Shown: positions 17,352-26,534 of the stretch, in pieces | Numbering within the stretch: the stretch's first letter is position 1 | How the letters are laid out: every line of letters starts with the position of its first letter | From: Herbaspirillum rubrisubalbicans | GTDB lineage: Bacteria > Pseudomonadota > Gammaproteobacteria > Burkholderiales > Burkholderiaceae_D | Direction of reading: 5' to 3' | Assembly (NCBI RefSeq): GCF_003719195.1 | Contig: NZ_CP024996.1 | Coordinates: 5,208,001 to 5,272,000 of the forward strand | DNA length: 64,000 nt | The notes under the pieces: generated by a model | Database searches by the model: none | The model's input: only the letters and a program-made list of their open reading frames with translations | What the model was told of the DNA's origin: nothing | Position numbers and translations under genes: made by a program

Positions 17352-18604
17352 TTTGTCGTGGTGAGGAGGGATGGCCCTGCGGTTTTCTTTTTGGGCCGCG
17401 GCGCGGGGGCGGGCGAACGCTCCAGCCCGGCGGCGAATTGTTCCTGGTACTCCCTGGGGGTGCAGCCCAGTTCGCGTTTGAAGACAGCGTGCAGGTATTG
17501 CACGGTGGTAAAGCCACAGCTCACCGCGATCTCGGCCGCGTGGCTACCGGCCTGTTCCAACATGCGCTTGGCGGCATCGAGCTTGAAACGCAGGATTTCG
17601 TCATGGACGCTACGGCCCAGCTCGCGCCGGAAATACCACTCCAGCGAGGAGCGCGAGATGCCCACGTAATCGGCCACCTGATCGGTCTTGATGCCCTGGC
17701 AGGCATACTGGCGAATGAAGTGCAGCGCCTGCATCACGTGCGGGTGGTTGCGCACCTCGTGGCGGCTGGAAGCCAGCACGTTGATGCCCACCGGCGGCAC
17801 CATGATGCGGGTATCGGGAAAGCGCGCCCCATGCAGCATCTGGTGCAACAGGTGGGCGGCGGTGCGCCCCATCTCGACGCTGCCCTGGATCACCGAACTC
17901 AATGGGATGCGCGTCAACACCCGCGCCAGCGGATCGTTGTCGATGCCGATCAAGGCCACCTGCTCCGGCACCGCAATGCCGGCAAACAGACAGGCCTGCA
18001 GCAACTGGCGCGCCCGCGCGTCGGTCACGGCGATGATGCCCACCGGCTTGGGCAGGCTGCGCACCCAGGCAATCTGCTGCTCCACGGCGGTATCCCAGGA
18101 CTGCGCACTGGTGCCCACGCCGCGATAGATGTGGCCGGTGATGCCGTCAGCGCCGGTCAGGTCGGTGAAGATGCGCTCGCGCTCCTGGGCCCAGCGGTTG
18201 CAGGGCGACTCCGGCAAGCTGAACAGGGCGAAATGCTGCAGACCGGCCTCGATCAGGTGGTCGTAGGCCAGCTTGACCATCTTGTAGTTGTCGGTGGCCA
18301 CATAAGGCCGGTTGGCCGGATATTGCGAGGGATCGGCGTAAGAGCCACCGATGGCCACCACCGGCAGTTGCACGCCTTCCAGCGCGGCCGTGGTAACGGG
18401 ATCGTCGAAGTCGGCAATGATGCCATGCCCGGCCCAGCGCTCGATGCCTTGCGGACGGCAACGGAAGTCCTCCTCCAGGTACAGGTCCCAGGAGGCGCGG
18501 GTGCTGCTGATGTATTCGCCGATGCCGGCAATGATTTCGCGGTCGAATATCTTGTTGCCGTTGAAGAGCAACGCAATCCGGTGCACCGTGGGTGCTTTTG
18601 CCAC
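17348..18604 (-). CDS. xylR: XylR-type regulator (LacI-like sensor plus AraC DNA-binding domain)
   Basis: A 418-residue regulator resembling E. coli XylR. The N-terminal two thirds is a periplasmic-binding-protein-like sugar sensor (VHRIALLFNGNKIFDREIIAG, DNDPLARVLTRIPLSSV). The C-terminus is an AraC double HTH (IKTDQVADYVGISRSSLEWY and HAAEIAVSCGFTTVQYLHAVF). The chosen start is GTG at 18602-18604, preceded by AGGAGA at a good distance; an upstream ATG-type extension lacks a ribosome site. It faces xylF across 332 bases and probably activates the xylose genes when xylose binds. It overlaps galM by four bases. Confidence 0.85.
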   Translation of the reverse strand: MAKAPTVHRIALLFNGNKIFDREIIAGIGEYISSTRASWDLYLEEDFRCRPQGIERWAGHGIIADFDDPVTTAALEGVQLPVVAIGGSYADPSQYPANRPYVATDNYKMVKLAYDHLIEAGLQHFALFSLPESPCNRWAQERERIFTDLTGADGITGHIYRGVGTSAQSWDTAVEQQIAWVRSLPKPVGIIAVTDARARQLLQACLFAGIAVPEQVALIGIDNDPLARVLTRIPLSSVIQGSVEMGRTAAHLLHQMLHGARFPDTRIMVPPVGINVLASSRHEVRNHPHVMQALHFIRQYACQGIKTDQVADYVGISRSSLEWYFRRELGRSVHDEILRFKLDAAKRMLEQAGSHAAEIAVSCGFTTVQYLHAVFKRELGCTPREYQEQFAAGLERSPAPAPRPKKKTAGPSLLTTTK

Positions 18605-18936
18605 GCTGTGTCTCCTGTCTGGCGGCGTCGATGCTGACTTCGCTAGCGCGCCGTTTTTTATCTGGTGAACGATTGTAGCGAGCCATGCCCGCCCTGACCG
18701 ATATGTGCTGTTGCAATAAAAAGAATCACTAAGCCATTTGGTCAATTTCGTAATTGTAGAGTGGATTGACGCGGGGCTAGTATCCCCCTCGCACCATCAT
18801 GCGGCGTGGACATATCCTGACAAGCTCGGCCCCACGCGCCCCCGGCAGCGAATGCCCCAAAACGGGCCACCCTTTCCACCGGACCATGCCGCTTCAAAAA
18901 TCATAATCAATTCAAATTTCATTCGGAGACTGGACT
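18605..18936. promoter_or_regulatory. Divergent xylR / xylF control region
   Basis: The 332-base gap between the divergent xylose units has no gene. An AT-rich stretch at about 18715-18770 (around ATTTGGTCAATTTCGTAATT) is the most likely place for the XylR sites and the xylF promoter, but I could not define boxes with confidence. CGGAG lies about ten bases before the xylF ATG at 18937. Confidence 0.4.
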
Positions 18937-19953
18937 ATGAAGGCAATCCTGAAGAAGACCGTGCTGGCGCTCATGACTGTGACCACCCTGTCCATGGTGG
19001 CTGGCAGCGCCATGGCCGACGCCAAGAACCCCAAGATCGGTTTTTCCATCGATGACCTGCGCGTGGAGCGCTGGGCGCGCGACCGCGATTTCTTCACCGC
19101 CGCCGCCGAAAAGCTGGGCGCCAAGGTCTACGTGCAATCGGCCGATGCCAGCGAGCAACGTCAGATCTCGCAGATCGAAAACCTGATCTCGCGCGGCGTG
19201 GACGTGATCGTGATCGTCCCCTTCAATGCCACGGTCCTGACCAACACCATCAAGGAAGCCAAGAAGGCTGGCATCAAGGTGCTGTCCTATGACCGCCTGA
19301 TTCTGAACGCCGATGTGGATGCCTACATCTCCTTCGATAACGAGAAGGTCGGTGAAATGCAGGCCGAGGGCATCCTCAAGGTCAAGAACAAGGGCAACTT
19401 CTTCCTCTTGGGCGGCTCGCCCACCGACAACAACGCCAAGATGTTCCGCGAAGGCCAGATGAAGGCCTTGAAGCCCTACATCGACAAGGGCGACATCAAG
19501 ATCGTCGGCCAGCAATGGGTCAAGGAATGGAACCCGACCGAAGCGCTGTCCATCGTTGAGAATGCGTTGACGGCCAACAACAACAAGATCGACGCCATCG
19601 TCGCCTCAAACGATGGCACCGCCGGTGGCGCCATCCAGGCCCTGGCCGCACAGAAGCTGGCCGGCAAGGTGCCGGTCTCGGGTCAGGATGCCGACCTGGC
19701 CGCAGTCAAGCGTGTGGTGGCCGGTACCCAGACCATGACCGTCTACAAGCCCTTGAAGCAGATCGCCACCGAAGCCGCCAAGCTGTCCGTGCAACTGGCC
19801 CGCAACGAGAAGCCGACCTACAACGCCCAGTATGACAACGGCTTCAAGAAGGTCGACAGCCTGCTGTTGAAGCCCATCCTGCTGACCAAGGACAACGTCA
19901 AGGTCCTGGTCGATGACGGCTTCTACACCCAGGCCCAGATCGACGGCCGTTGA
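18937..19953 (+). CDS. xylF: D-xylose ABC transporter, periplasmic binding protein
   Basis: A 338-residue substrate-binding protein of the XylF family. A signal peptide ends near GSAMADA, and the mature protein starts KNPKIGFSIDDLRVERW, typical of XylF. Further family features are ASEQRQISQIENLISRGVDV, VLSYDRLILNADVDAYISFD and QDADLAAVKRVVAGTQTMTV. It binds D-xylose in the periplasm and delivers it to XylGH. First gene of the plus-strand xylose operon. Strong hairpins in the gap before xylG probably keep its mRNA more abundant than the downstream part. Confidence 0.93.
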   Translation: MKAILKKTVLALMTVTTLSMVAGSAMADAKNPKIGFSIDDLRVERWARDRDFFTAAAEKLGAKVYVQSADASEQRQISQIENLISRGVDVIVIVPFNATVLTNTIKEAKKAGIKVLSYDRLILNADVDAYISFDNEKVGEMQAEGILKVKNKGNFFLLGGSPTDNNAKMFREGQMKALKPYIDKGDIKIVGQQWVKEWNPTEALSIVENALTANNNKIDAIVASNDGTAGGAIQALAAQKLAGKVPVSGQDADLAAVKRVVAGTQTMTVYKPLKQIATEAAKLSVQLARNEKPTYNAQYDNGFKKVDSLLLKPILLTKDNVKVLVDDGFYTQAQIDGR

Positions 19954-19968
19954 TTCCCGGGTGACCAA

Positions 19969-20031
19969 CGCCGGCTGCCGTAACGGTCGCCGGCGTCGCC
20001 CTCTGCGCCCCCGGCACGTCCGCCGGGCGCA
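19969..20031 (+). promoter_or_regulatory. Two hairpins in the xylF-xylG gap
   Basis: CGCCGGC (19969-19975) pairs with GCCGGCG (19989-19995). TGCGCCC...CGGC (20004-20015) pairs with GCCGGGCGCA (20022-20031). There is no T-run. GC-rich stems after a binding-protein gene commonly stabilise its mRNA or cause partial termination, giving more binding protein than ATPase and permease. Confidence 0.5.
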
Positions 20032-20061
20032 GGATCCAGAGGCTTCTTGGAAAGAACAGGC

Positions 20062-21618
20062 ATGTCCGAGTATCTGTTAGAAATGAAAGGCATCGTCAAG
20101 AGCTTTGGCGGTGTGCGCGCCCTGGACGGCATCGACATCAAGATCCGGCCCGGTGAATGCGTGGGCCTGTGCGGTGAAAATGGCGCGGGCAAATCGACGC
20201 TGATGAAGATCCTCTCCGGTGTCTATCCGCATGGCACCTGGGAAGGCGAGATCCTGTGGGACGGCAAGCCGCTGCAAGCGCATTCGGTGCGCGATACCGA
20301 AGCGGCCGGCATCGTCATCATCCACCAGGAACTGATGCTGGTACCCGAGCTGTCGGTGGCCGAAAACATCTTCATGGGTCACGAGATCACCCTGCCGGGC
20401 GGTCGCATGAATTACCCCGCCATGTATCGCCGCGCCGAAGAACTGATGCGCGAACTGAACATGCCCGACATCAACGTGGCCCTGCCGGTCTCGCAATACG
20501 GCGGCGGTCACCAGCAACTGGTAGAAATCGCCAAGGCGCTCAACAAGGATGCGCGCCTGTTGATCCTGGACGAACCCTCGTCGTCGCTGACGGCTTCCGA
20601 AATCGCAGTGCTGCTCAAGATCATCAAGGACTTGAAGGCGCGTGGCGTGGCCTGCGTCTACATCTCCCACAAGCTCGACGAAGTGGCCGAGATCTGCGAC
20701 ACCATCTCGGTGATCCGCGATGGCAAGCACATCGCCACCACCCCGATGCAAGAGATGGATGTGGACAAGATCATCACCCAGATGGTCGGCCGCGAAATCA
20801 CCGCCATGTACCCGGAGCGCAACCACGCCATCGGCGAGGTGGTGCTGGAGGCACGCCACATCACCTGCTACGACATCGACAATCCGCGCCGCAAGCGGGT
20901 CGATGACGTTTCCTTCAGCGTGCGCCGGGGCGAGATCCTGGGCATTGCCGGGCTGGTCGGCGCCGGCCGCACCGAACTGGTGTCGGCCATCTTCGGCGCC
21001 TATCGCGGCCGCTATGAAGGTCAGATCCTGCTGGAAGGCCAGCCAGCCGATACCGGCTCACCCTTGAAGTCGATCCGTCAGGGCCTGTGCATGGTGCCGG
21101 AAGACCGCAAGCACCACGGCATCGTGCCCGACCTCGACGTGGGCCAGAACATCACCCTGACGGTGTTGAACCGCTTCTCACGCGGCAGTCGCATCGACAG
21201 CAGCGCCGAACTCAAGACCATCCAGGGCGAGATCAACCGTCTGCGCGTCAAGACCGCCAGCCCCTTCCTGCCCATCACGGGCCTGTCGGGCGGCAACCAG
21301 CAAAAGGCGGTGCTCTCCAAGATGCTGCTGGCCCAGCCCAAGGTACTGATTCTGGACGAACCCACGCGCGGCGTGGACGTGGGCGCCAAGGCCGAAATCT
21401 ATCGCCTCATCTCGGATCTGGCCAAGGCGGGCCTGGCCATCATCATGGTCTCTTCCGAACTGGCCGAGGTGCTGGGCGTGTCGGACCGCGTACTGGTGAT
21501 CGGCGAAGGCCGCTTGCGCGGCGACTTCGTCAACGACAATCTGAGCCAGGAAACCGTGCTGGCCGCAGCGATCAACCAACCCGTGCCGCAAGCGAACTCG
21601 CGCGCGGCAGCGGGTTGA
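20062..21618 (+). CDS. xylG: D-xylose ABC transporter, ATP-binding protein
   Basis: A 518-residue double ATPase of the sugar (CUT2) type. The first domain has Walker [10 protein letters not shown] near residue 38, signature [16 protein letters not shown] and Walker [12 protein letters not shown]. The second domain has a degenerate Walker A region [10 protein letters not shown], signature [13 protein letters not shown] and Walker [13 protein letters not shown], as usual for this family. ATG at 20062 ([17 protein letters not shown]) is preferred over an upstream TTG because it begins the family N-terminus. It energises xylose uptake together with XylF and XylH. Confidence 0.93.
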   Translation: MSEYLLEMKGIVKSFGGVRALDGIDIKIRPGECVGLCGENGAGKSTLMKILSGVYPHGTWEGEILWDGKPLQAHSVRDTEAAGIVIIHQELMLVPELSVAENIFMGHEITLPGGRMNYPAMYRRAEELMRELNMPDINVALPVSQYGGGHQQLVEIAKALNKDARLLILDEPSSSLTASEIAVLLKIIKDLKARGVACVYISHKLDEVAEICDTISVIRDGKHIATTPMQEMDVDKIITQMVGREITAMYPERNHAIGEVVLEARHITCYDIDNPRRKRVDDVSFSVRRGEILGIAGLVGAGRTELVSAIFGAYRGRYEGQILLEGQPADTGSPLKSIRQGLCMVPEDRKHHGIVPDLDVGQNITLTVLNRFSRGSRIDSSAELKTIQGEINRLRVKTASPFLPITGLSGGNQQKAVLSKMLLAQPKVLILDEPTRGVDVGAKAEIYRLISDLAKAGLAIIMVSSELAEVLGVSDRVLVIGEGRLRGDFVNDNLSQETVLAAAINQPVPQANSRAAAG

Positions 21619-21644
21619 TCAAAAAAACACAAGGTGAATCCGGT

Positions 21645-22811
21645 ATGACTTCAAGCACTCTGAGCAACATGGGCAATATGGCCAATCTCAAGCAGGTGTT
21701 CCGCCGCTACAAGATCATCGCGCTGCTCATCGCCATTGCCATCATCTGGGGCTTCTTCAGCTTCATGACCGATGGCGGTTTCGTGACACCCCGTAACCTC
21801 TCCAACCTGCTGCGCCAGATGTCGGTGACCGGCATCCTCGCCTGCGGCATGGTGCTGGTCATCATCGCCGGCGAAATCGACCTCTCGGTGGGCTCGCTGC
21901 TGGGCCTGCTGGGGGGTATCGCCGCGCTGCTGGACGTGAGCTACCACCTGCCACTGGCCTTGAACCTGGTGCTGGCGCTGGGCTTCGGCCTGGGGATGGG
22001 GCTCTTGAATGGCTACCTGACCGCCTACCTGGGCATCCCTTCCTTCATCGTCGGCCTGGGCGGGATGCTGGCCTTCCGCGGCATCCTGCTGGGCATTACC
22101 GGTGGCCTCACCATCGCCCCGGTCTCGGACAACATGGTCTACCTGGGCCAGGGCTACCTGCCGCCGCAGATCGGTGCCGCGTTGGGCATTGCCCTGTTCG
22201 TGCTGGCGCTGGCGCTGACCTGGATGAGCCGCGTCAACCGCAGTCGTCACGGCCTGCCGCTGGTGGCGCTGTGGCGCGACGGCTTGAAGGTGGCCGTCAT
22301 CGGCGCCGTGCTGCTGGCCTTCGTGCGCACGCTCAACAGCTATGACGGCATTCCCGTGCCGGTGCTGCTGTTGCTGGCACTGCTGGGCCTGTTCAGCTAC
22401 GTCAGCACCCAGACCGTGTTCGGCCGCCGCATCTATTCGGTGGGCAGCAACATGGAAGCCACCCGCCTGTCGGGCGTGAACGTGCAGGCCGTCAAGCTGT
22501 GGGTGTTCGGCATCATGGGCCTGATGTGCGCGCTGGCCGGGCTGGTCAATACCGCCCGCCTGGCCGCCGGATCGCCCTCGGCGGGCAACATGGGCGAGCT
22601 CGATGCGATTGCCGCCTGCTTCATCGGCGGCACGTCCATGCGCGGCGGCTCCGGCACCATCTACGGCGCGCTGATCGGCGCGCTGGTGATGGCCAGCCTC
22701 GATAACGGCATGTCCATGCTGGACGTGGGCACCTACTGGCAGATGATCGTCAAGGGCAGCATCCTGGTGCTGGCCGTGTGGGTGGACGTGAGCACCCGTT
22801 CGGGCCGCTGA
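21645..22811 (+). CDS. xylH: D-xylose ABC transporter, permease
   Basis: A 388-residue inner-membrane permease with about ten hydrophobic segments and the CUT2 family motif around GEIDLSVGSLLGLLGG. The conserved C-terminal region runs ACFIGGTSMRGGSGTIYGALIGA and ends in WVDVSTRSGR. The frame is open far upstream inside xylG, but ATG at 21645 follows the xylG stop by 26 bases and has AAGGTG upstream. It forms the membrane channel for xylose with the XylG ATPase. Confidence 0.92.
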   Translation: MTSSTLSNMGNMANLKQVFRRYKIIALLIAIAIIWGFFSFMTDGGFVTPRNLSNLLRQMSVTGILACGMVLVIIAGEIDLSVGSLLGLLGGIAALLDVSYHLPLALNLVLALGFGLGMGLLNGYLTAYLGIPSFIVGLGGMLAFRGILLGITGGLTIAPVSDNMVYLGQGYLPPQIGAALGIALFVLALALTWMSRVNRSRHGLPLVALWRDGLKVAVIGAVLLAFVRTLNSYDGIPVPVLLLLALLGLFSYVSTQTVFGRRIYSVGSNMEATRLSGVNVQAVKLWVFGIMGLMCALAGLVNTARLAAGSPSAGNMGELDAIAACFIGGTSMRGGSGTIYGALIGALVMASLDNGMSMLDVGTYWQMIVKGSILVLAVWVDVSTRSGR

Positions 22812-22886
22812 GCGCAACAAGCAAAAACTGTTTATATCGTTTCCGGGCCGCACCTGCTGCCCATCTTATCCTCTGGAGTACCAAGC

Positions 22887-23678
22887 ATGACCGCAGCTAC
22901 TACCCCCGTCTTCGAACACGCCCTCTATCGCAGCCTCGCCGGCAAGCGGGTCGTCATTACCGGCGGCGGCAGCGGCATCGGTGCGGCACTGGTAGAAGCC
23001 TTTGTCGCGCAAGGCGCCCAGGTGTACTTCCTGGACATCGCCACCGCCCCTTCCGAAGCTCTGGTGGAAGCGCTCAAGGCGGCGCCGGTCGCCCCGCGCT
23101 TCTTCCCCTGCAACCTGATGAACCTGGAAGCCCTGCGCGCCACCTTCACCGAGATCGAAACCATTGCCGGCGGCGTGGACATCCTCATCAACAATGCCGC
23201 CAACGACGACCGCCACAAGACCGCCGACGTCACTCCCGCCTACTGGGATGAACGCCTGGCAGTCAACCTGCGCCACCAGTTCTTTTGCGCCCAGGCAGTG
23301 CTGCCGGGAATGCGCGAGCGCAAGAGCGGGGTGATCCTCAATTTCGGTTCCATTTCCTGGCACCTGGGCCTGCCCGACCTGACCCTGTACATGACCGCCA
23401 AGGCCGGCATCGAAGGCATGACGCACGGCATGGCACGCGACTTCGGCCGCGACGGTGTGCGTGTCAACGCCATCATCCCCGGCGCCATCCGTACCCCGCG
23501 CCAGACCCTGCTCTGGCACACTCCCGAAGAAGAGGCGAAAATCCTGGCTGCGCAATGCCTGCCCGTGCGCGTCGATCCGCATGATGTCGCGGCCCTGGCC
23601 CTGTTCCTGTCCTCCGACAGCGGCGCCAAGTGCAGCGGCCGCGAATATTACGTCGACGCCGGCTGGCTGGGCGCATAA
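22887..23678 (+). CDS. D-xylose 1-dehydrogenase-like SDR
   Basis: A 263-residue SDR resembling the NAD-dependent D-xylose 1-dehydrogenase of Caulobacter (XylB, about 248 residues). Coenzyme site TGGGSGIGAALVEAF near residue 25, NNAAND near 100, catalytic Ser in FGSISWHLG and YMTAKAG near 172. The C-terminus is the usual SGREYYVDAGWLG. It would oxidise xylose to xylonolactone in the cytoplasm. The ATG lies 75 bases after xylH, with TCTGGAG upstream. Context with the xylose transporter and a xylonate dehydratase supports the substrate. Arabinose or galactose activity is possible. Confidence 0.82.
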   Translation: MTAATTPVFEHALYRSLAGKRVVITGGGSGIGAALVEAFVAQGAQVYFLDIATAPSEALVEALKAAPVAPRFFPCNLMNLEALRATFTEIETIAGGVDILINNAANDDRHKTADVTPAYWDERLAVNLRHQFFCAQAVLPGMRERKSGVILNFGSISWHLGLPDLTLYMTAKAGIEGMTHGMARDFGRDGVRVNAIIPGAIRTPRQTLLWHTPEEEAKILAAQCLPVRVDPHDVAALALFLSSDSGAKCSGREYYVDAGWLGA

Positions 23679-23710
23679 CCCATCCATACGCCTGCGGGCC
23701 AGAGGAATCC

Positions 23711-25495
23711 ATGAACAAGCCAAACGTCACCCCCCGTCGCTTCCGCTCGCAAGACTGGTTCGACAATCCCGACCACATCGACATGACTGCGCTCTACCTG
23801 GAGCGCTTCATGAACTACGGCATCACCGCCGAGGAACTGCGCTCGGGCCGCCCCATCATCGGCATCGCCCAGAGCGGCAGCGACATCAGTCCCTGCAACC
23901 GCATCCACCTGGAACTGGCCAAGCGGGTGCGTGATGGCATCCGCGATGCCGGTGGCATCCCGATGGAGTTCCCGCTGCATCCCATCTTCGAGAACTGCCG
24001 CCGCCCCACCGCCGCTATCGACCGCAACCTGGCCTACCTGGGCCTGGTGGAAATCCTGCATGGCTATCCCATCGATGCCGTGGTGCTCACCACCGGCTGC
24101 GACAAGACCACGCCCTCGCAGATCATGGCCGCGGCCACCGTTGATATCCCGGCCATCGTGCTCTCGGGCGGTCCCATGCTGGATGGCTGGATGGATGGCG
24201 AGCTGGTCGGTTCCGGCTCGGCCATCTGGAAGGGCCGCAAGCTACTCTCAGCGGGCAGCATCGACAATGAGAAATTCCTGGAAATCGCCGCCGCCTCGGC
24301 GCCCTCTTCCGGCCACTGCAACACCATGGGCACCGCCTCCACCATGAACGCCATGGCCGAAGCACTGGGCATGTCGCTGACCGGCTGCTCGGCCATTCCT
24401 GCGCCCTATCGCGAGCGCGGCCAGATGGCCTACGAGACGGGCCGGCGCATCGTCGGCATGGCCTATGAAGACCTGCGTCCTTCCGCCATCCTCACGCGTG
24501 AAGCCTTCCTCGACGCCATCGTGGTCAATGCCGCCATCGGCGGCTCCACCAATGCCCAGCCGCACATCATGGCCATGGCGCGTCATGCCGGCGTGGAGCT
24601 GCATTCGGAAGACTGGATGAAGTACGGTTACGACGTGCCGCTGCTGCTGAACATGCAGCCGGCCGGCAAGTACCTGGGTGAACGTTTCCACCGTGCCGGC
24701 GGTGTGCCGGCCATCATGTGGGAGCTACAGCAGGCCGGCAAGCTGCGCGCCGAACGCATCACCGCCAGCGGCAAGACCATGGCCGAGAACCTGCAGGGTC
24801 GCCAATCGAACGACCGCGAAATGATTTACCCGTTTGCCGCCCCGCTGCGCGAACGCGCCGGCTTCCTGGTGTTGAAGGGCAACCTGTTCGACTTCGCCAT
24901 CATGAAGACCAGCGTCATCTCCGAAGCCTTCCGTGAGCGCTATCTCAGCACCCCCGGCCAGGAAAACATCTTCGAATGTCGCGCTGTGGTCTTCGATGGG
25001 TCGGACGACTACCATGCCCGCATCAACGATCCAGCGCTGAAAATCGACGAAAACACCCTGCTGGCCATCCGTGGCGCCGGTCCCGTGGGCTGGCCCGGCT
25101 CGGCCGAGGTGGTCAACATGCAACCGCCCGATGCGCTCATCAAGCGCGGCGTGTCCACCTTGCCCACACTGGGCGATGGGCGCCAGTCGGGCACCTCCGA
25201 CAGCCCCTCCATCCTCAACGCCTCGCCCGAGAGCGCCGTGGGCGGCGGCCTGGCTTACCTGCGCGATGGCGATCGCGTGCGCATCGACCTCAACACCGGT
25301 GAGTGCAACATGCTCATCAGCGAGGAAGAGCTGGCGCGCCGCAAGAGCGAGGGCATCCCGCCGGTGCCGCCCAGCCAGACCCCCTGGCAGGAAATCTATC
25401 GCAGCACGGTGGGCCAACTGGAAACTGGCGCCTGCATGGAACTGGCCCTGAAGTACCAGGGCGTGGCGCAGACCATGCCACGGCACAACCACTGA
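23711..25495 (+). CDS. D-xylonate dehydratase (IlvD/Edd family)
   Basis: A 594-residue dehydratase, close in length to Caulobacter XylD. Iron-sulfur cysteines are seen in SGSDISPCNRIH near residue 60, TTGCDKTTPSQ near 130 and SSGHCNTMGTAST near 203. The distal catalytic region has SGTSDSPSILNASPESA. It dehydrates xylonate to 2-keto-3-deoxyxylonate. The start at 23711 follows AGAGGAATCC. It is one base upstream of the lactonase-like gene, so the two are tightly coupled. L-arabinonate is a possible alternative substrate; the upstream xylose transporter favours xylonate. Confidence 0.85.
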   Translation: MNKPNVTPRRFRSQDWFDNPDHIDMTALYLERFMNYGITAEELRSGRPIIGIAQSGSDISPCNRIHLELAKRVRDGIRDAGGIPMEFPLHPIFENCRRPTAAIDRNLAYLGLVEILHGYPIDAVVLTTGCDKTTPSQIMAAATVDIPAIVLSGGPMLDGWMDGELVGSGSAIWKGRKLLSAGSIDNEKFLEIAAASAPSSGHCNTMGTASTMNAMAEALGMSLTGCSAIPAPYRERGQMAYETGRRIVGMAYEDLRPSAILTREAFLDAIVVNAAIGGSTNAQPHIMAMARHAGVELHSEDWMKYGYDVPLLLNMQPAGKYLGERFHRAGGVPAIMWELQQAGKLRAERITASGKTMAENLQGRQSNDREMIYPFAAPLRERAGFLVLKGNLFDFAIMKTSVISEAFRERYLSTPGQENIFECRAVVFDGSDDYHARINDPALKIDENTLLAIRGAGPVGWPGSAEVVNMQPPDALIKRGVSTLPTLGDGRQSGTSDSPSILNASPESAVGGGLAYLRDGDRVRIDLNTGECNMLISEEELARRKSEGIPPVPPSQTPWQEIYRSTVGQLETGACMELALKYQGVAQTMPRHNH

Positions 25496-25496
25496 T

Positions 25497-26423
25497 ATGC
25501 TGACCCTGCACCGTGAAATGACCATGCCACCGGCCCCGGTGCAACGCATCAAGGGGCCGCGGCGCATCGACGCGCACCAGCATTTCTGGCGCTACCGTTC
25601 CGAGGACTATCCCTGGATCGGTACCGGTATGGACCTGCTGGCGCAGGACCGCCTGCCCTACCAGTTCCAGCCGCTGCTGGAGGCGCAAGGCCTGCACGCC
25701 TCCATCACGGTACAGGCACGCCCCGGGCGCGAAGAAACCGCCTTCCTGCTGGAGATGGCACGCCGCGATGCGCGCATCGTCGGCGTCATCGGCTGGGACG
25801 ATATCGCCTCGCCGCAACTGGCCGATTGCATGGAGCAATGGGGCCGCCACAAGCTGCTGGGTCTGCGTCACGCCATGCCGGAAACGGACGACGCCGCCCT
25901 GCTGCTGGCCCAGCCGCAATTCAACCACGGCGTGCGCTGGCTGCAGGAGCGCGACTACGTGCTGGACGTGCTGGCCCATGAACGCCACCTACCGCAACTA
26001 CGCCAGCTATGCACCCTGCACGACCAGCACTGGATCGTCTTGAACCACCTCGGCAAGCCCGCCCTGAAGGAATTCCGCAAAGGCCGCGCCGCCTATGAAC
26101 GCTGGCGCCGCGAGTTGCGCGAGCTGACCGCCATGCCGCATGTGGCCTGCAAGATCTCGGGCCTGTTGACCGAAGCCGACTGGCTGCGCGGCCTGTGTTC
26201 GCGCGACTTCGATCACATCGTGCAATGCCTGGATACGGCACTGGAACTGTTCGGCCCGCAGCGTCTGATGTTCGGCTCGGACTGGCCGGTCTGCCTGCTG
26301 GCAGCATCCTATGCACGGGTGGTGGCAGTGGTGCGGGAATGGGCCGCCAAACGGCTTTGCGCTGCCGACCAGGACGCCTTGTGGGGCGAATCCTCGGCCA
26401 ATATTTATGGCCTGATGACATAA
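25497..26423 (+). CDS. Amidohydrolase-family sugar lactonase (probable xylonolactonase)
   Basis: A 308-residue protein of the amidohydrolase-2 / COG3618 family, which includes L-fuconolactonase and pyrone dicarboxylate lactonase. Metal and catalytic motifs are DAHQHFWRY near residue 24, LRHAMPE near 121, NHLGKPAL near 182 and FGSDWPVCLL near 260. It has no signal peptide, so it is cytoplasmic. Its ATG starts one base after the dehydratase stop. In this operon it is the natural candidate to hydrolyse xylonolactone to xylonate between the dehydrogenase and dehydratase. The family covers several lactones, so this is inferred from context. Confidence 0.75.
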   Translation: MLTLHREMTMPPAPVQRIKGPRRIDAHQHFWRYRSEDYPWIGTGMDLLAQDRLPYQFQPLLEAQGLHASITVQARPGREETAFLLEMARRDARIVGVIGWDDIASPQLADCMEQWGRHKLLGLRHAMPETDDAALLLAQPQFNHGVRWLQERDYVLDVLAHERHLPQLRQLCTLHDQHWIVLNHLGKPALKEFRKGRAAYERWRRELRELTAMPHVACKISGLLTEADWLRGLCSRDFDHIVQCLDTALELFGPQRLMFGSDWPVCLLAASYARVVAVVREWAAKRLCAADQDALWGESSANIYGLMT

Positions 26424-26534
26424 GCTTTTTATCGGTTTCCTTTTCATTGCCAAGCGCCAATCCCGATGCGATATTGAGCCGGGGAACGCCTGTCAAAGGT
26501 AGGGGAGACTAAAATCAAACGCCTCAAACGCAAC

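Noticed and set aside
21651..22853. 400-codon minus-strand frame opposite xylH
   Set aside because: His/Gln/Ala-rich shadow; xylH on the other strand is unambiguous.
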